Of a stretch of 64,000 nucleotides of DNA, positions 23,106-35,342 are shown piece after piece; position 1 is the stretch's first letter, and each line of letters starts with the position of its first letter. The position numbers and the translations under genes are program-made. Location of the stretch: the NCBI RefSeq assembly GCF_019175385.1, contig NC_083341.1, forward strand, positions 18,422,203-18,486,202. The letters run 5' to 3'. The DNA is from Lycium barbarum (taxonomy: Eukaryota > Streptophyta > Magnoliopsida > Solanales > Solanaceae). The notes below the pieces were generated by a model. That model saw only the letters and a list, made by a program, of their open reading frames with translations, made no database searches and was not told where the DNA came from.

Positions 23106-25474
23106 TGTTGACACCTAATTTTTGACCTCCCATAATTTATGTTAATTACCCAGAGTATTTGAATATTAAACGGAGTGAAATATGTATTTTTAGAAGTCAA
23201 AATGATTTTATAAAATTATTTAGATAATATTTTACCATTCTTATTTGGTAAAATAATTTCTATAATGTTATAAATCATCTGGAAATTAATTTACATATTT
23301 TTACAATTATGATACTTTTGCTAAATTTAACCAAGAGAGAAAATAATTTACAACAATTATTTATTTAATTGTTTAAATTGTCAATTAGTAAGTATTTCAC
23401 TCTATTTAATTCAAGAAAACTGTTTAATTAAATGAATTAATCATTTTATCCATCAAATCTTAATTTTGCATACCCAATGTGAAATTTATTAGAGTTAATC
23501 ATAATTAATTAAAGTGTTTAATTGTGGTTAATTCCATAAATTATTCAATTGTTGGCTAATTGTGGCCTTAATTGAAATAGCTAATTGGCATGGCCTAAAG
23601 TTGATTAAGGTCACTATTGCAATATTAGCCTTTAATGGTTTGGTTGAGTTTAAAACTGGTCTTAATTGAAATAGCCAATTTCTTGGTTTAAGTAAATTGA
23701 GGCTATATTTGCCCACTGAAGTCCATTAGCATATTAATCATGTTCACTAGTTTGGTTAATTGGTTAATTAAGTCATATTTGGCCATTAGTTAAAGAATTT
23801 ATTTCATTATTTTTTCTGATTGTGGCCATTTGTTAAATTGAACATTTGAGTCTTGTCATATATACACACATATACATAGATATACACGGCTATACACGTA
23901 TACCATGTATATGAGTGTGTGTATATATATATGTGGTTGCCCTTTATTCTTTTTAATTCAGCCGGGCCCAGTCCAATAAGGACTGGCCCGGCCCACACTT
24001 CGTCTATACACACACATACAGAACAAACAAGACCCTAAAGGCCTCATTTGTTCAAAACGTCGAGAATGAAGGGAAAACCTTAGCCGCCCTTCAACTTCTT
24101 TCTTTCTCTTACGTCTCCTTTGCCAGAAATGGTAATGGCGCGAACCCTCAACGTTTGATATTGATTCGACATGGCTGAGAATGGCAAGAGCATTAATTGC
24201 TCTGCCATTTCTCAACCGTTTCCACCCAAAGGCAACCCAAACGCTGTGTAATCCCACTTTTTTTGTCTACTTTTTCTGCATTTTACAACGAGCATGACTG
24301 AGTTCCTTAATGGTTTTTGTTTGCACTCGTTTTTTAATCTCCATTGGTTCATGATGAACCATGCGGATTGACCTGGTACTGGGTCAAATCTGACCTTTGC
24401 TTGCTTATTTACCTCAACCTCAGTCGTTAGATGTGGTTTGAGAGAAGCAATTTCACAAAATTGCTATACTCCCACATCGACTATGGATTAAGGTTTTGAG
24501 AATTGGGGGTTCTATATAAAGAAACCCATTCTTGACATTTCAAAAGAGGACCTTTGAGCATACTGAAATATCAATATACTCAGAAAAATCAATTTAACTA
24601 GGGTTTCTATTTTTGAGACCTTTATCTATTTGATTTAAGTTAAAATTTTAAAGTTTTCTTATTCTTTTGTGTGTGGCTAAGCAATTCGGGTGGAGAAGAA
24701 GAGTCTTCAAGGTCCATTCTCGTCTAAGGCTGAGCACAAGAAAGGTAAATTTTCTTCCTTTCCTCATTTTTTGATTTCTATGTTTTTAGTTTTGATACGC
24801 TTGCTGTTTTAGTATGCTTGTGTTTGTATGTTCTAGTTTAGTTAGTTTGCTTATTTGTTTATCAGTGTTTTGTTAGATTAGATAATTTGTGTATGTTAGC
24901 TTAGATTAGGTTGCAAGCATGTTAGATTAAGTTAGCTTAAAAAGTATTCATGTCTTGCTTATGATAAGTACTTATGAATTAGTTGTTAATCTAGCATGGT
25001 AGATGGTGTGGCATCATAGGGCTTGTCTTATTTACAATCAGCATGATATTACTGCTCATGTTGGTTTAAAGACCCTTTTTAATCATTAATTAGCCTAAAT
25101 CTCATTATATGATGGAACTAGTTAAAGGTTATCATGGTTAATCTTTAAGTGTATTATTAATACATGTGTGCTTAGATGATTAGTATAAGCAACCCTCATG
25201 AATCTGTAAATCTCTTTATTATTTGAATGAGTCCTCATATGCAATGTCATTACCTGACTTAGATTGTTTTTGGGGTCTGTTACTATCCATGATTAACTTC
25301 AAACAGTCTTTATTACCTATTAATGCATTACAAGGTTATATTCTAGAGGTTAAGTTGGATTTTAGGTGTGTACGTAGGATCTGGAACCAAAGCATGTTCA
25401 TTCAATTGCTAAAATGCTTAAGTGTGACAGTCTCTGAAAGTCTATGTGTGTTTGCTTTTAATATTGTCATTAGT
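23106..25474 (+). mobile_element. Outer LTR (TSD ACATG), left segment
   Basis: TGTTGACACCTAATTTTTGA follows ACATG (23101-23105). The matching end CGTAACA at 49468 is followed by ACATG (49469-49473). The LTR contains a TATA box (TATATAAAG, about 24513) and continues, after nested insertions, at 41606-42579 and 48764-49468. The far end includes GGTGGCGACTCT, a phrase typical of Tat/Ogre-type LTR ends. Together the three parts make about 4 kb, so it is best read as a solo LTR. I see no coding sequence in it. Confidence 0.7.
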
Positions 25475-25909
25475 TGTAACGACCTGTTTGGTCATTATTG
25501 TGTTTTTGACCCTTTTCCAAGCTTTATTAGCTCATTTTTTACCCGCGGGAACTGTTGGCACGCTTTCTGAGGTCATCAGAGTTGATTTGAATAAGTTTTG
25601 GAGGAATTTGGCTTAAAAGCGAAAAATGGTGTGCATATCTGGCTCGGTTCCCAATGCACTCGGGTTCATTTTGGGACTTGAGTTAGGAAGTTGAAATTTA
25701 GGTATCGGGGGTTGACCAGGTTAAACAGGACCACCGTTGGGAATTTCGAAGCCACGAGTGCGTTCGTAGCGTGTTTTTATGTGTGTCTGTGTTTGTGGGT
25801 TGTGAGCAGATGGCCTCGGGTATTAGTCGGGATTTTGGGATTGAGATTGTGTTATTTTGAGGAATCTCGTTCTGGTGCCCGCTATAGCGGCACCAGTACC
25901 GCATCAGCG
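25475..25909 (+). mobile_element. 5' fragment of a Tekay-type LTR
   Basis: It starts TGTAACGACCTG and shows the phrases GCCACGAGTG and GGCCTCGGG, which recur in order in the neighbouring LTR at 26100-26180. It breaks off at 25909, where a related LTR begins, immediately after a strong inverted repeat (CTGGTGCC-N9-GGCACCAG, 25872-25896). Confidence 0.6.
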
Positions 25910-28244
25910 TGGAACGACCCTCCCGGTAGTTATAGGAAAATCTAGGATCACCAACCCAAATAGAACCTTCGCAAGGGTAGAACGAGCTAATAGAAACTCA
26001 AATATAAAAGTCTAAGAACTGAAAACTTGACTTGTTTGTGATTATTGTTTGATTATGTTTAGTCCATTGGGGGGTGACGTAGGAAATTAGAACTTCGCTG
26101 GGGATTCCGAGGCCACGGGTGAGTCCGTATGGTGTTTTTATATCAATATGCAAGTTTTATTTGTTCTTGTGAGGCCTCAGATGAAGTGTTTGGTGGTAGA
26201 GTTAAAAAACTGTGAAATTAGCGAGCACATTGGCTTAGGGGTACCGCTGTAGCAGAAGAATTACCGCTGCGGCGGGACTGCAACAGCGGCGGGCTTCTCA
26301 CCACCGCGGTAATCTGGGAATTGGGGTGTCCGCTATGGCGGGCACTGGATCCCTGTAGTGGGACTGCGGCAGCGGGACCATGCTCGCCACAGCGGAGGTT
26401 CGGTTTTGGTTTGAGCGGGATCGCTGCAGCGATGGTTGGACCGCCGCAGCGGTCGACGGGGGCAGAATCTCGATTTTTAAAAACTTCGTTCCGAATTCTT
26501 TATTCATAAAACTCCAAAACAGTTCCCAACAAGCACCTAGGGTGAAATTCCAAGCTAGGGCAAGAATATCCTTGAGAGGTAAGTCTCAACCATTCTATCA
26601 ATATGTTTTCATCTTTATGAGTATCATCCGTTTTATGGATCTACAATGGTGAATTGGTAATAGTTATCCTAGAACTGAATAGACTTTCAATAGTTGGTGG
26701 GTTATGACTGTTATTGCGTGTTTATCATCTAATGGTTTGGGTTATCACTCTCTAATCAAGAATTGAACCATTAGAGACATGAACGAAGTGAATTGAGACT
26801 TAGGGTTTCATAAAAATGGTAGCTTGACCATAGAAATTGTTTGTAAGAGGTAATTTGATTAGACAGCCTTGTAAATTGATAGTTCGTGGTTGTAAGGCCA
26901 ATGTTAGATTGATTTACACCTAGAAATCATTCACCCATTGGAATGGGGCAAAAGAGAAGGGTGTTTATTGAATTGATTTTGTGACTAGAGTGATTGTGAC
27001 TTATTTAGCATCTTAATTGCTAGACTTTGAGTGTTCCGAGGCTTTACGGAAGGGAAAGGCTATAGCGGAGTAATCTGCATTGTTCCAGCTCTACAGTTGA
27101 GGTAGGTTACAGTCGACTTGAGTTAGACTTTGATTAGTTGATTGTATGCGTTGTGAAATTGATAGGAGAAGCATGTCTAGTGTTCAAGCATAATGTGTGT
27201 GGTTGAAATTCCAATATGCTATTGATTGAGTGATTATGTGGGCTTCGTGTCACAATTCGATATATTGGGACCTACAGGTTGATGATGTTGTGGTGAGAAG
27301 TTAATATGATCTTCTTGGTGAAATTTAGGTACAAAATGATAAATCAATTATTGAAAATGATGTAACCATAAATATGTATATATATGAAAAAACCTATTTG
27401 ACCGGGGGTGAGGATAAAACCTAGATATGAACAGGCACATTTTACCAGGGGTGAGGATGTGGCCTAGTTGTGAGCTCGGGTCCTAGGAGTGAATCCGAAA
27501 CGAGTGGCACATGGACACCATGGGTCCTTTACAGGTCATGACTAATGGGCAATGACACCAGTTAGCATGTATGTACAACGTGTATTTGGTTGTTATTGCT
27601 AGAGTTCTTTCCGTTATTCGCTTCCGTTGATTTGATTCTTGATATCATTGGGTGACTTGATTGTTAATATCCTTGGTCGACGTGTTGTTGGGTTACTTGA
27701 TTATGTGTTGTTGACTGGTCTGTCTGTTATTTTGATTTTATAATTCATGCATGATACTAATCTTAGTCAGCCTATGATATCTGCCGGTACATAGTGTTTG
27801 TACTGATACTACCTTGCTGCATTCTTTTGAGTGTAGATTTTGATCCAGAGATTGCTACCCGACCTCACATTTAGCGTTGAGATCATTTGCTGACAGATTG
27901 AGAGTGAGCTTCTATCCATGCCAGCTGCCCGAAGATCTTCCTTATCTAATGTCTATTTCCATTCCAGACATTGTTGTTTATTTATTTTAGACAGTATGAA
28001 TTTCTTAGACATGTTTTGGATTAGGGTCTTATACGGTGACTTTTGGATTTTGGGGTTTGTAATAGTTTGGACTTCCGCATTTATGTTATTATTTTATGGC
28101 ATGACTATTTATTGGTTTATCTTGTGTTAGACTGTTATGAATTGGGTGACTAAAAATAGACTTGAATGAGTAGATAGTTAGGCGTATTGGGTCGCCCACT
28201 AGGAATTAGTGTGGGTGCCAATCATGGCGGGTTGGGTCGTGACA
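25910..28244 (+). mobile_element. 5' LTR of a Tekay/Del-type chromovirus
   Basis: It begins TGGAACGACCCTCC (compare TGTAACGACCCTCC at 38255) and ends GGGTCGTGACA. It matches the 3' LTR pieces at 38255-38290 and 40728-40938. The GC-rich module at 26229-26465 contains a perfect palindrome ATCGCTGCAGCGAT (26420-26433) and GACCGC-N4-GCGGTC (26439-26454). The ending is followed after four bases by the primer-binding site. Confidence 0.8.
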
Positions 28245-28248
28245 GAGT

Positions 28249-28261
28249 TGGTATCAGAGCC
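28249..28261 (+). promoter_or_regulatory. Primer-binding site (initiator Met-tRNA type)
   Basis: TGGTATCAGAGCC lies four bases after the LTR end. This is the sequence complementary to the 3' end of plant initiator tRNA-Met and primes minus-strand synthesis in most chromoviruses. Confidence 0.9.
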
Positions 28262-28463
28262 TTAGGTTCATCGATATCGTTGTACAAGGACATGTCTAGT
28301 AAAGTCTTGCGGATCGGTACGGAGACGTTTGTAGTTATCTTTGAGAGGCTACTGGACACTAGGAAAATTCTCTTTTCTTTCTTTCTTTCTTTCGTGATAC
28401 TTGATTCCAATTGGTATCTGGATGATTCAAATTGGTATCTGACTATCTTTCATTCTCTCAGCG

Positions 28464-29757
28464 ATGGCGAGAACACGCGCGGCAGCAGCCAGAGGTAGAG
28501 GTGGAGGTAGAGGGGCGGCACGGGTTGGGGGCGGAGTCCCAGCAATTGATCTCGTGCCTCCTAATGAGGCTGCGGGAGATGCAGCCAGCGGCAGTGCCAG
28601 TTCCGTCAGAGGCTGCAGCTGCTCCAGGTATACTAGATGCGATAGAGCAAGTGCTGAACTGGTTGCATGGATTGGAACAGACCGGGACGATACCGCCGTT
28701 CCAGCAGATAAGGGTGCAGGGATAGCAGCCCTGGTCCGAATAGAGTTCAGGCTCCTGGAATTCAGCATGCCGCAGCAGTGGCACCTTGCTTGGATGAAGT
28801 TCCAGATTTTGAGGCATTTTCGAGGCCAGTTGCAGGACCGGTGAGAAACATGATTTATTTTTGAGGTTCACTAAAATGAAGCCTCCAGTTTTCGATGGTA
28901 CTGAGTCAGGGGATGCGTAAGAGTTCATCATAGATTGACATGAGAGACTCCATAAGATGGGGGCTACGGATAAGTATGGTGTTGAGTTTGTGACCTTCCA
29001 GTTCTTGGGTGATGCCAAGTTGTGGTGGAGGGCATATGTGAAGTGCAGGCCAGTTGGGTTACCTCCGTTGACTTAGGTTTAGTTCTACTCAGTGTTTGTA
29101 GATAAGTATGTTCCACGTACTCTGAGTGACAGGAGGAAGGATGAATTTTCTAATATTGATCAAGGGAACTCATCTGTTGCTGTTTATGAGTCCCGTTTCC
29201 ACTCCTTGTCCCAATATGCTCTTCAGTTACTGCCTATTGAGGAGGAGAGGATCAAGTAGTTCGTGAAGGGATTGAATACCGGACTTCAGCTATCAGCTCT
29301 TCAGCTTATAGCCACTGGGGCATCATTCCAAGAGGTAGTGGAGCATGTCCGTGTTGTTGAGGGGATTAGATAGGAGAATCATGCAAAACAGGTAGAGAAG
29401 AAAGCCTGAAGGGGTGAGAATTTCAGCAACTCCTTCTCGAGGGGTCAGAATTCACAGGTGTATTCAGGGCATCCAGTTCAGTACGCTACGCAGGTGTCTG
29501 TTGGGGGCCCATTAGGGGCCAATTATCAGTCTTCAGGTCAGCATGGGGGTTATACTGCTTCATCACCTTCTGTTCAAGGACCTACGCTGGACCGTGCTTG
29601 TTATGAGTGTGGTGAGGTAGAGCATATTAAGAGGTTTTGCCCCAGACTCAGACAGGGTGGTCAGGGGACTCAGTATCAGGCTCCCCGAGCTCCATTGCAC
29701 CAGATAGAAGAGGTAAGGACCGTGCACCGGCAGGGGGGGCGGCCACACCTTGGGTAG
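28464..29757 (+). pseudogene. Decayed gag of the Tekay-type element
   Basis: An ATG at 28464 opens an Arg/Ala/Gly-rich N-terminus that soon shifts frame. The Retrotrans_gag core is recognisable from about 28857 (MKPPVFDG) through LWWRAYV and FVKGLN, with many in-frame stops (for example at 28918, 28936, 29076 and 29257). A CCHC zinc knuckle, CYECGEVEHIKRFC, sits at 29599-29640 (CX2CX4HX4C). The product would package retrotransposon RNA, but this copy cannot be translated through. Confidence 0.8.
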
Positions 29758-29759
29758 GG

Positions 29760-30487
29760 GTGGCGCTCAGCCTAATCGAGGCGGTCCTCAGGCAGGCAGA
29801 GGTGGACAGTCGCCCGGCAGAGGCGGGGCTCAGATTGTACAGGGTAATCGCAATGGTTCACAGGCTACAGAAGGGCACGATCACTTGTATGCTTTTCCAG
29901 GTAGACCCGAGGCTGAGGCCTCCGATGCTCTCATCACAGGTACTATCTCAGTTTATGACCAAATGGCTTCTATTTCATTTGATCCGGGTTCTACTTTTTC
30001 ATATGTGTCTTCATATTTTGCTGTGGGTTTGAATATAATGTGTGACACTCTTAAAGCCCCTATCCATATATCTACTCTGGTTGGGGATTAGGTGGTGGTA
30101 GATAGAGTCTACCCTTTTTGCGCGATTACATTTATGGGATATAGTACTTGGGTGGATTTAATGATCCTAGACATGGTAGACTTTGATGTCATCTTGGGCA
30201 TGAGTTGGTTGTCCCCTCATTATGAAATTCTAGATTGTCACTCTAAAATCGTTACCTTAGCTATGCCCGGGGCACCTAGACTTGAGTGGAAGGGTAACTT
30301 TAGTCCTCTCCCTAAGAAAAGCATATCCTTCGTTCGTGCTAAGAAACTGGTGGAGAAGGATTGTTTAGCTTATTTGGCACATATCCATGATACCAACGCA
30401 GATACTCCTCCTATTGATTCAGTTCCAGTGGTTCACGAGTTTGCAGATATGTTCCCTGCGGACTTGCCAGGCATGCCACCGGTGTTA
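29760..30487 (+). pseudogene. Protease and pre-RT part of the Tekay-type pol
   Basis: FDPGSTFSYVSS (about 29979-30014) marks the aspartic protease flap region in the form usual for plant chromoviruses of this group. VDFDVILGMSWLS (30177-30215) and FPADLPGMPP (about 30451-30480) follow. The frame is interrupted at 30092 by a TAG and then by an LTR insertion at 30483, which separates it from reverse transcriptase at 35343. Confidence 0.8.
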
Positions 30488-33400
30488 CGACCCAAACCGG
30501 AGGGCCGCGACTGACTCCCAAGACCCTACTCGACTGAGTGCCATACTACCCTTCTATTCATAAGTCACTGTCACACGCCTTTTTTGCGCCCCCGCGTTAT
30601 AAACGCGCAGGTTTTTATTATTAAAGGGTTTTTCCATTTGAAGTGACAGTTTTGAAAAGGGATTATTTTATTTACAGAGTCGCCACTTGGAATTGAGTTT
30701 TGGTGTTCCAAGCCACCTTACGAATCCCTAATCAAAAGGAAATGACTCTTTTATTATGGTCCGCGAAAACAGAAGACCGGGTAAGGAATTCTGTTGACCG
30801 GGGAGAAGGTGTTAGGCATTCCCCGAGTCCCGTGGTTCTAGCACGGTCGCTTTATCGACTTATACTTAACTTTAATTAATTTTGGATATTTTATGTATCT
30901 GAGCCTTGATTTGCTCGTACTTTTATTTGTTGAGCTTTTTATTGGTTTTAACGGATGCGTAACCGCATTCCGAATCTTTTAAGCGTCTCAAAATAAGATG
31001 CATAACTGCATTCTTACTCGAAACAAGATTAATTATTAAAACGAGTTTGGCCAAGGTACGTAACCGCATCCTTGAGTTATTAAAAGAACGTCTCGAAATA
31101 AGATGCGTAACCGCATTCTTAATCGAAACAAATGTTTTGAAACGTGTCTAAAGCTCGTCTAGCGTTAAAGGCAATTATTTGTCTCTAAAATCCGAGACTT
31201 AAAATTATTCGATTATTATTTTTGGATAAAACATGCTTAATAGAACGTTTTCAAAATATCAGTAATGACTAACTAAAAAAGACATCTTAAAATGATTCAA
31301 AAATTAGCATGAGGAACAACTACACAAGCAACTAAAGTGACCAGAAAATTGACGTTATTTAAACTTCACTATCTGAACACTTAGAAATCCCCCAAGTTCA
31401 ACATTATTTTTTATTCCAATAAGATAATCCCAAATGTTAACTAAACGAATTAAATTTTCACTACTGCAATTTTTTTTTTTCACACTCTATTTAACTTTAT
31501 TCCTAACTTTTGAACCTATGGAGTACCCCTTTTTTAATCAAAGAAACGCAGGTAAATGGGACTTGTACATACGAAGGAAATGAACCAAATTAGTAATCAA
31601 AACACTACTTATTTTAGACTAAAACAATTAACCAACTACTCATGAGAAACCTTTTTTATCCAAAAACTAATACAAGAAACGTTTTTAAATCTATGTAGTC
31701 CATAACAAAATCCATATCATCCAAAACTACTCAAGGCAATAAAAAATTAAGATAAGATGGTCATGCTTTAGGAAACTACATTAACATCAGATAAAATGTA
31801 ATCTTCCCTCTTATTTTTAGTTTTTCATTGACAAAGAAAGCAATAAAAGACCAATATATATGACACCTAGACCATTAACATTCCTTTATTCACGTTAAAC
31901 TAATAAGGAAAGTCCAATTCATCTTTTGATAAAGATATTATCAACATATATAACTAACTAAAACAAACTATAGCATCACAAGAAAACTTACCATTAATAC
32001 ATGCATGGTACAAGGAACATTGTATTTAAACACAAAAAACCACCATCGCAATCCAACAAAATGACAAGATTTGAACACTTTAAAGATGAGAGAATGAGAT
32101 AAAAATTGACCTTAAGTGAACAAACTGTTTCTTTGAATCTATAAGATTGGACTAGATCGACTAATCGGAGGACCGCAAACGGGAACGACGAACTCAATGG
32201 TGCGTTTTCTTGGAGAGGAGGCTACTATGGAGTTTCAAGATCTAGGTTGTTGCTATTATGGTCGAAAACAAGTTGTTGTAATGGTTTCTTATGTGTTGCA
32301 GTTTTTTTTTTTTTTTTTTTTTTTTTTTTGTGGAAAGAAGAAAATGGTTGGCTTTAGATCTTGGGATGAAAATGAAGATGGAGAGTTTTCCTGTGGCCGT
32401 GTATTTTCTCCTTCTCTATCTATTTCTCTATATAATATATCTATTCTCCCTTTTATAACAATAATGAAACCCCCATTTGTCACGTGTTCCCTCCCTCTTT
32501 CTTTCATTTTCCCTTTTTTTTTTTTTTGTTGTGCGGGCCCCACCCCTAATAATAATATTCTTCTTAAAAACGTGAACCCCCTCCCCTTTGTGATAAGGTT
32601 TGTTACCAAATTTTGTCATTTTGTGTTGAGGTGGTATATTTTTGTGAAAGTCTCCCAACTAAATAACACTATTACAGTAGCTTAAAACTATTTTATAGAA
32701 CTCAAAAGTTGTGAGAATTTTAGAAACTAAGAAAACATATTTTTGGGAAAATTTCTTTCTTTTGTTGCAAATTAAAACATAACTTATATTCTAAAAATAG
32801 CAAATATTTTTTGTTCTTTTTGATTTTCGCAAATAAGCCTACTAAATAAAAATAGAATACAATCGACACGTCAAAAATTAAAATTAAAAGAAATATTTAA
32901 ACACTATAAGGTGAAACACACGAGGAGGGTCAAAATTACGTGTCTACAGTCACAACTTTTTTTGAACCTTTAAATTATGAAATGACGCCTCTGTCGGGTA
33001 AACATGAAAACTTTTTGAACTCTTTTATGGTGTTGGGGACTTCTCCCTTATCCTTGAGTCAAAGAAAACATTTAGTCATAATAAAATCTTCAAATCAATG
33101 CATATGAACACATCAACCTATGTGGCCCGTACACAACTGTCGACATCTTGACACAGTATCCACAGGACACTGTCTGCAAAAGTCTCCAACAAGGACCTAG
33201 TCACCATAACATAAGTTGGGATATGGCCTCAACACACCCGTAATGCATCTGACTCGAGGACATACATAAGTACTCTGACTCGTCAATACTCCAAATAGAA
33301 ATGGAGTTCACTAATCCAGCTGATAGCCCGCGAACATCCTATGGCAAGTGTCCTCTACTCAACTGTTTGCACCTGTGTGGCATGAAACATAGCGCCCCCA

Positions 33401-33730
33401 GGCAAAGGGACGTCAGTACGAATGATGTACCGAGTATGTAAGGCAGAACTGAAATAATATATCTCGACTCGAATGATAAAAGAATAACAGACTCAATCTG
33501 TACCTGTAACCAACACTGATAATCATGTATGTGCATATGAACTTTTAAAAAATCATGTGTATATATATATATAATGCATACCTTCGCCCTGCTTGCAGCC
33601 CCTTCGGGCATAATAGCATAATGGCCCCATTGGGCAGCCCCTTTGGGCATCATAATCATCGTATACCAGCTGATCAGGTAGTTTGCGTATATAACGCTAT
33701 AGCCTTTCCCCTTCCCCATAAAATCATGTC

Positions 33731-33784
<54 letters not shown>

Positions 33785-35333
33785 CTATATAAGTGTGCAA
33801 ATGCATGATAATCTTTGTAAAACATCAAAGGACTCCCTTCGGAGCAACTTTTAGTTCAAAATGGGAACTTCTTCCCCTTTTCATTTGTCTTCTTCGAGAC
33901 TTAAAAATCAAATATGAAATGCATATGAATAAAGAAGCCTTATGAATGTCCCCTTCGGGATTTAGACATCATTATGAAAATGTACAACTTATGGATGCCC
34001 CTTTGGGACTTAAGAAGTGAAAGAACTCGGGATATGAACAACACTAATATAAACATAGGGACATGAGCTCCTACATCTAGGAGTGGGTTCATTATGAGTA
34101 TCATCACGTTCGTACTTATCATAGATCATGCCAAAATGAAAGAAAGGATAACCTTAACATACCTTTTCGGTCGCCTTAACTTTAACTACTTAACGCTTGT
34201 CCTCCCAAGCTCGTAAATCTACATTCAAAAGAATTCATACTATCGTTAGGCTTATCGTCACATCCTTATCTTAAGCCTTCAAATTAAACCCCTTTAGAAT
34301 CTGCCAAAAATCGGGCAGCATCTCCCTTGTTTATATCCCTAGCTCGAAATCACAATACCAACAATCAACACCACAATAACAACACTACCGCCAACAATAT
34401 CATAATCTATACCAAAATATTCCATAAAACATCCCACACGATGTTTATCAATATACAATAACAATATACACTTCATTTCTTCCCAATCAACGAGTATAAT
34501 CTCATCAACACACCAACAACATTAGATACCATCCATATACATGGAAATCAGCCCAACATGCTCAAAATAGTCCATAACCTCAACAACTACAACACAACAC
34601 TTTATGACCTTTCCTCCATAACTATTTTCACTTTTAAGACTTGTTAAACCTTCAAATCAACTCAACATAAGAGACAGGATGAAGAACATACCTTATACTT
34701 GAAGAACTTAAGCCACACCAACTTTCTTCAAGATCAAACTCACCACAACATTAGTAGAAACAAGAACAATCACTTTTTATGAACTAGTTTGGTGTAATCT
34801 TGTTAAATTCTTGATTTAAGGGGTTATACCAAGTGGGACCCGCTGAGCCATTTGGCAGCTTGGAGGCATATCTTGAAATGCCCAAAACTCCCTACTTCGG
34901 TGTCGTTTTGACGAACGGTTTGTTGCGTTGGAAACTAGACTTCCTGAACTTCAATTTAGGATTTTGTTTCACTTTAAAACTCCTGATAGGAGATATACCC
35001 CTCTAAAGTTGACCCAAAATTTCTGTCCAAAATTATGCCAACTTTTTCTAAATTTTTGAAAAACTTATTTTCTTTGATTTGCTTGGTCTCGGAATCTTCC
35101 GAAACTCTCCATGCATGATATTTATCATTAATCATACTTGATAATGGTCATGTCCTTTGGTTCCAAGGTTGTCCTTCCCGGTTACGACTTACGAGGTCGT
35201 AATTCATCCTTTACTTCATTGTTACATACTTCCCATGCTTTGTACCTTTCAAAACTCGCAGGACGTCTCTGATACTCCATTAATAAGGTGAAATACGTGA
35301 AGTGCTCATGCTCTGAAAGTGCGAGGTGTAACA
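30483..35333 (-). mobile_element. Solo LTR with nested insertion, TSD ACCGG
   Basis: It begins TGTTACGACCC, ends GAGGTGTAACA, and is flanked by ACCGG at 30478-30482 and 35334-35338. Removing it rejoins the polyprotein frame (DLPGMPP to the DFR-type linker before RT). Without the inner LTR (30569-32948 plus one TSD) it is about 2466 bp. The sense strand is minus. It holds the CAGTAC hairpin at 33414-33432 and a (TA)n tract at about 33735-33785. Confidence 0.9.
30569..32948 (-). mobile_element. Inner solo LTR, 2380 bp, TSD GTCAC
   Basis: It begins TGTCACACGCC, ends CGTGTCTACA, and is flanked by GTCAC at 30564-30568 and 32949-32953. The sense strand is minus (start TGTAGACACGTAATTTTGAC). The phrase GAGTCGCCACTTGG near its left end is the reverse of the GTGGCGACTC motif of Tat/Ogre-type LTR ends. 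An internal motif, ATGCGTAACCGCATTC, recurs about four times at 30953-31125. The reading frames at 32197-32685 lie inside the LTR. Confidence 0.9.
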
Positions 35334-35342
35334 ACCGGACCG

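Noticed and set aside
28427..29018. Minus-strand frames of 113 and 186 aa
   Set aside because: Antisense of the gag region with no motifs of their own.
30953..31125. CRISPR-like spaced repeats
   Set aside because: Only four short degenerate motifs with uneven spacing inside an LTR of a plant genome.
33339..33854. Frames with Tyr-Ile repeats
   Set aside because: Translation of a (TA)n tract inside a solo LTR.
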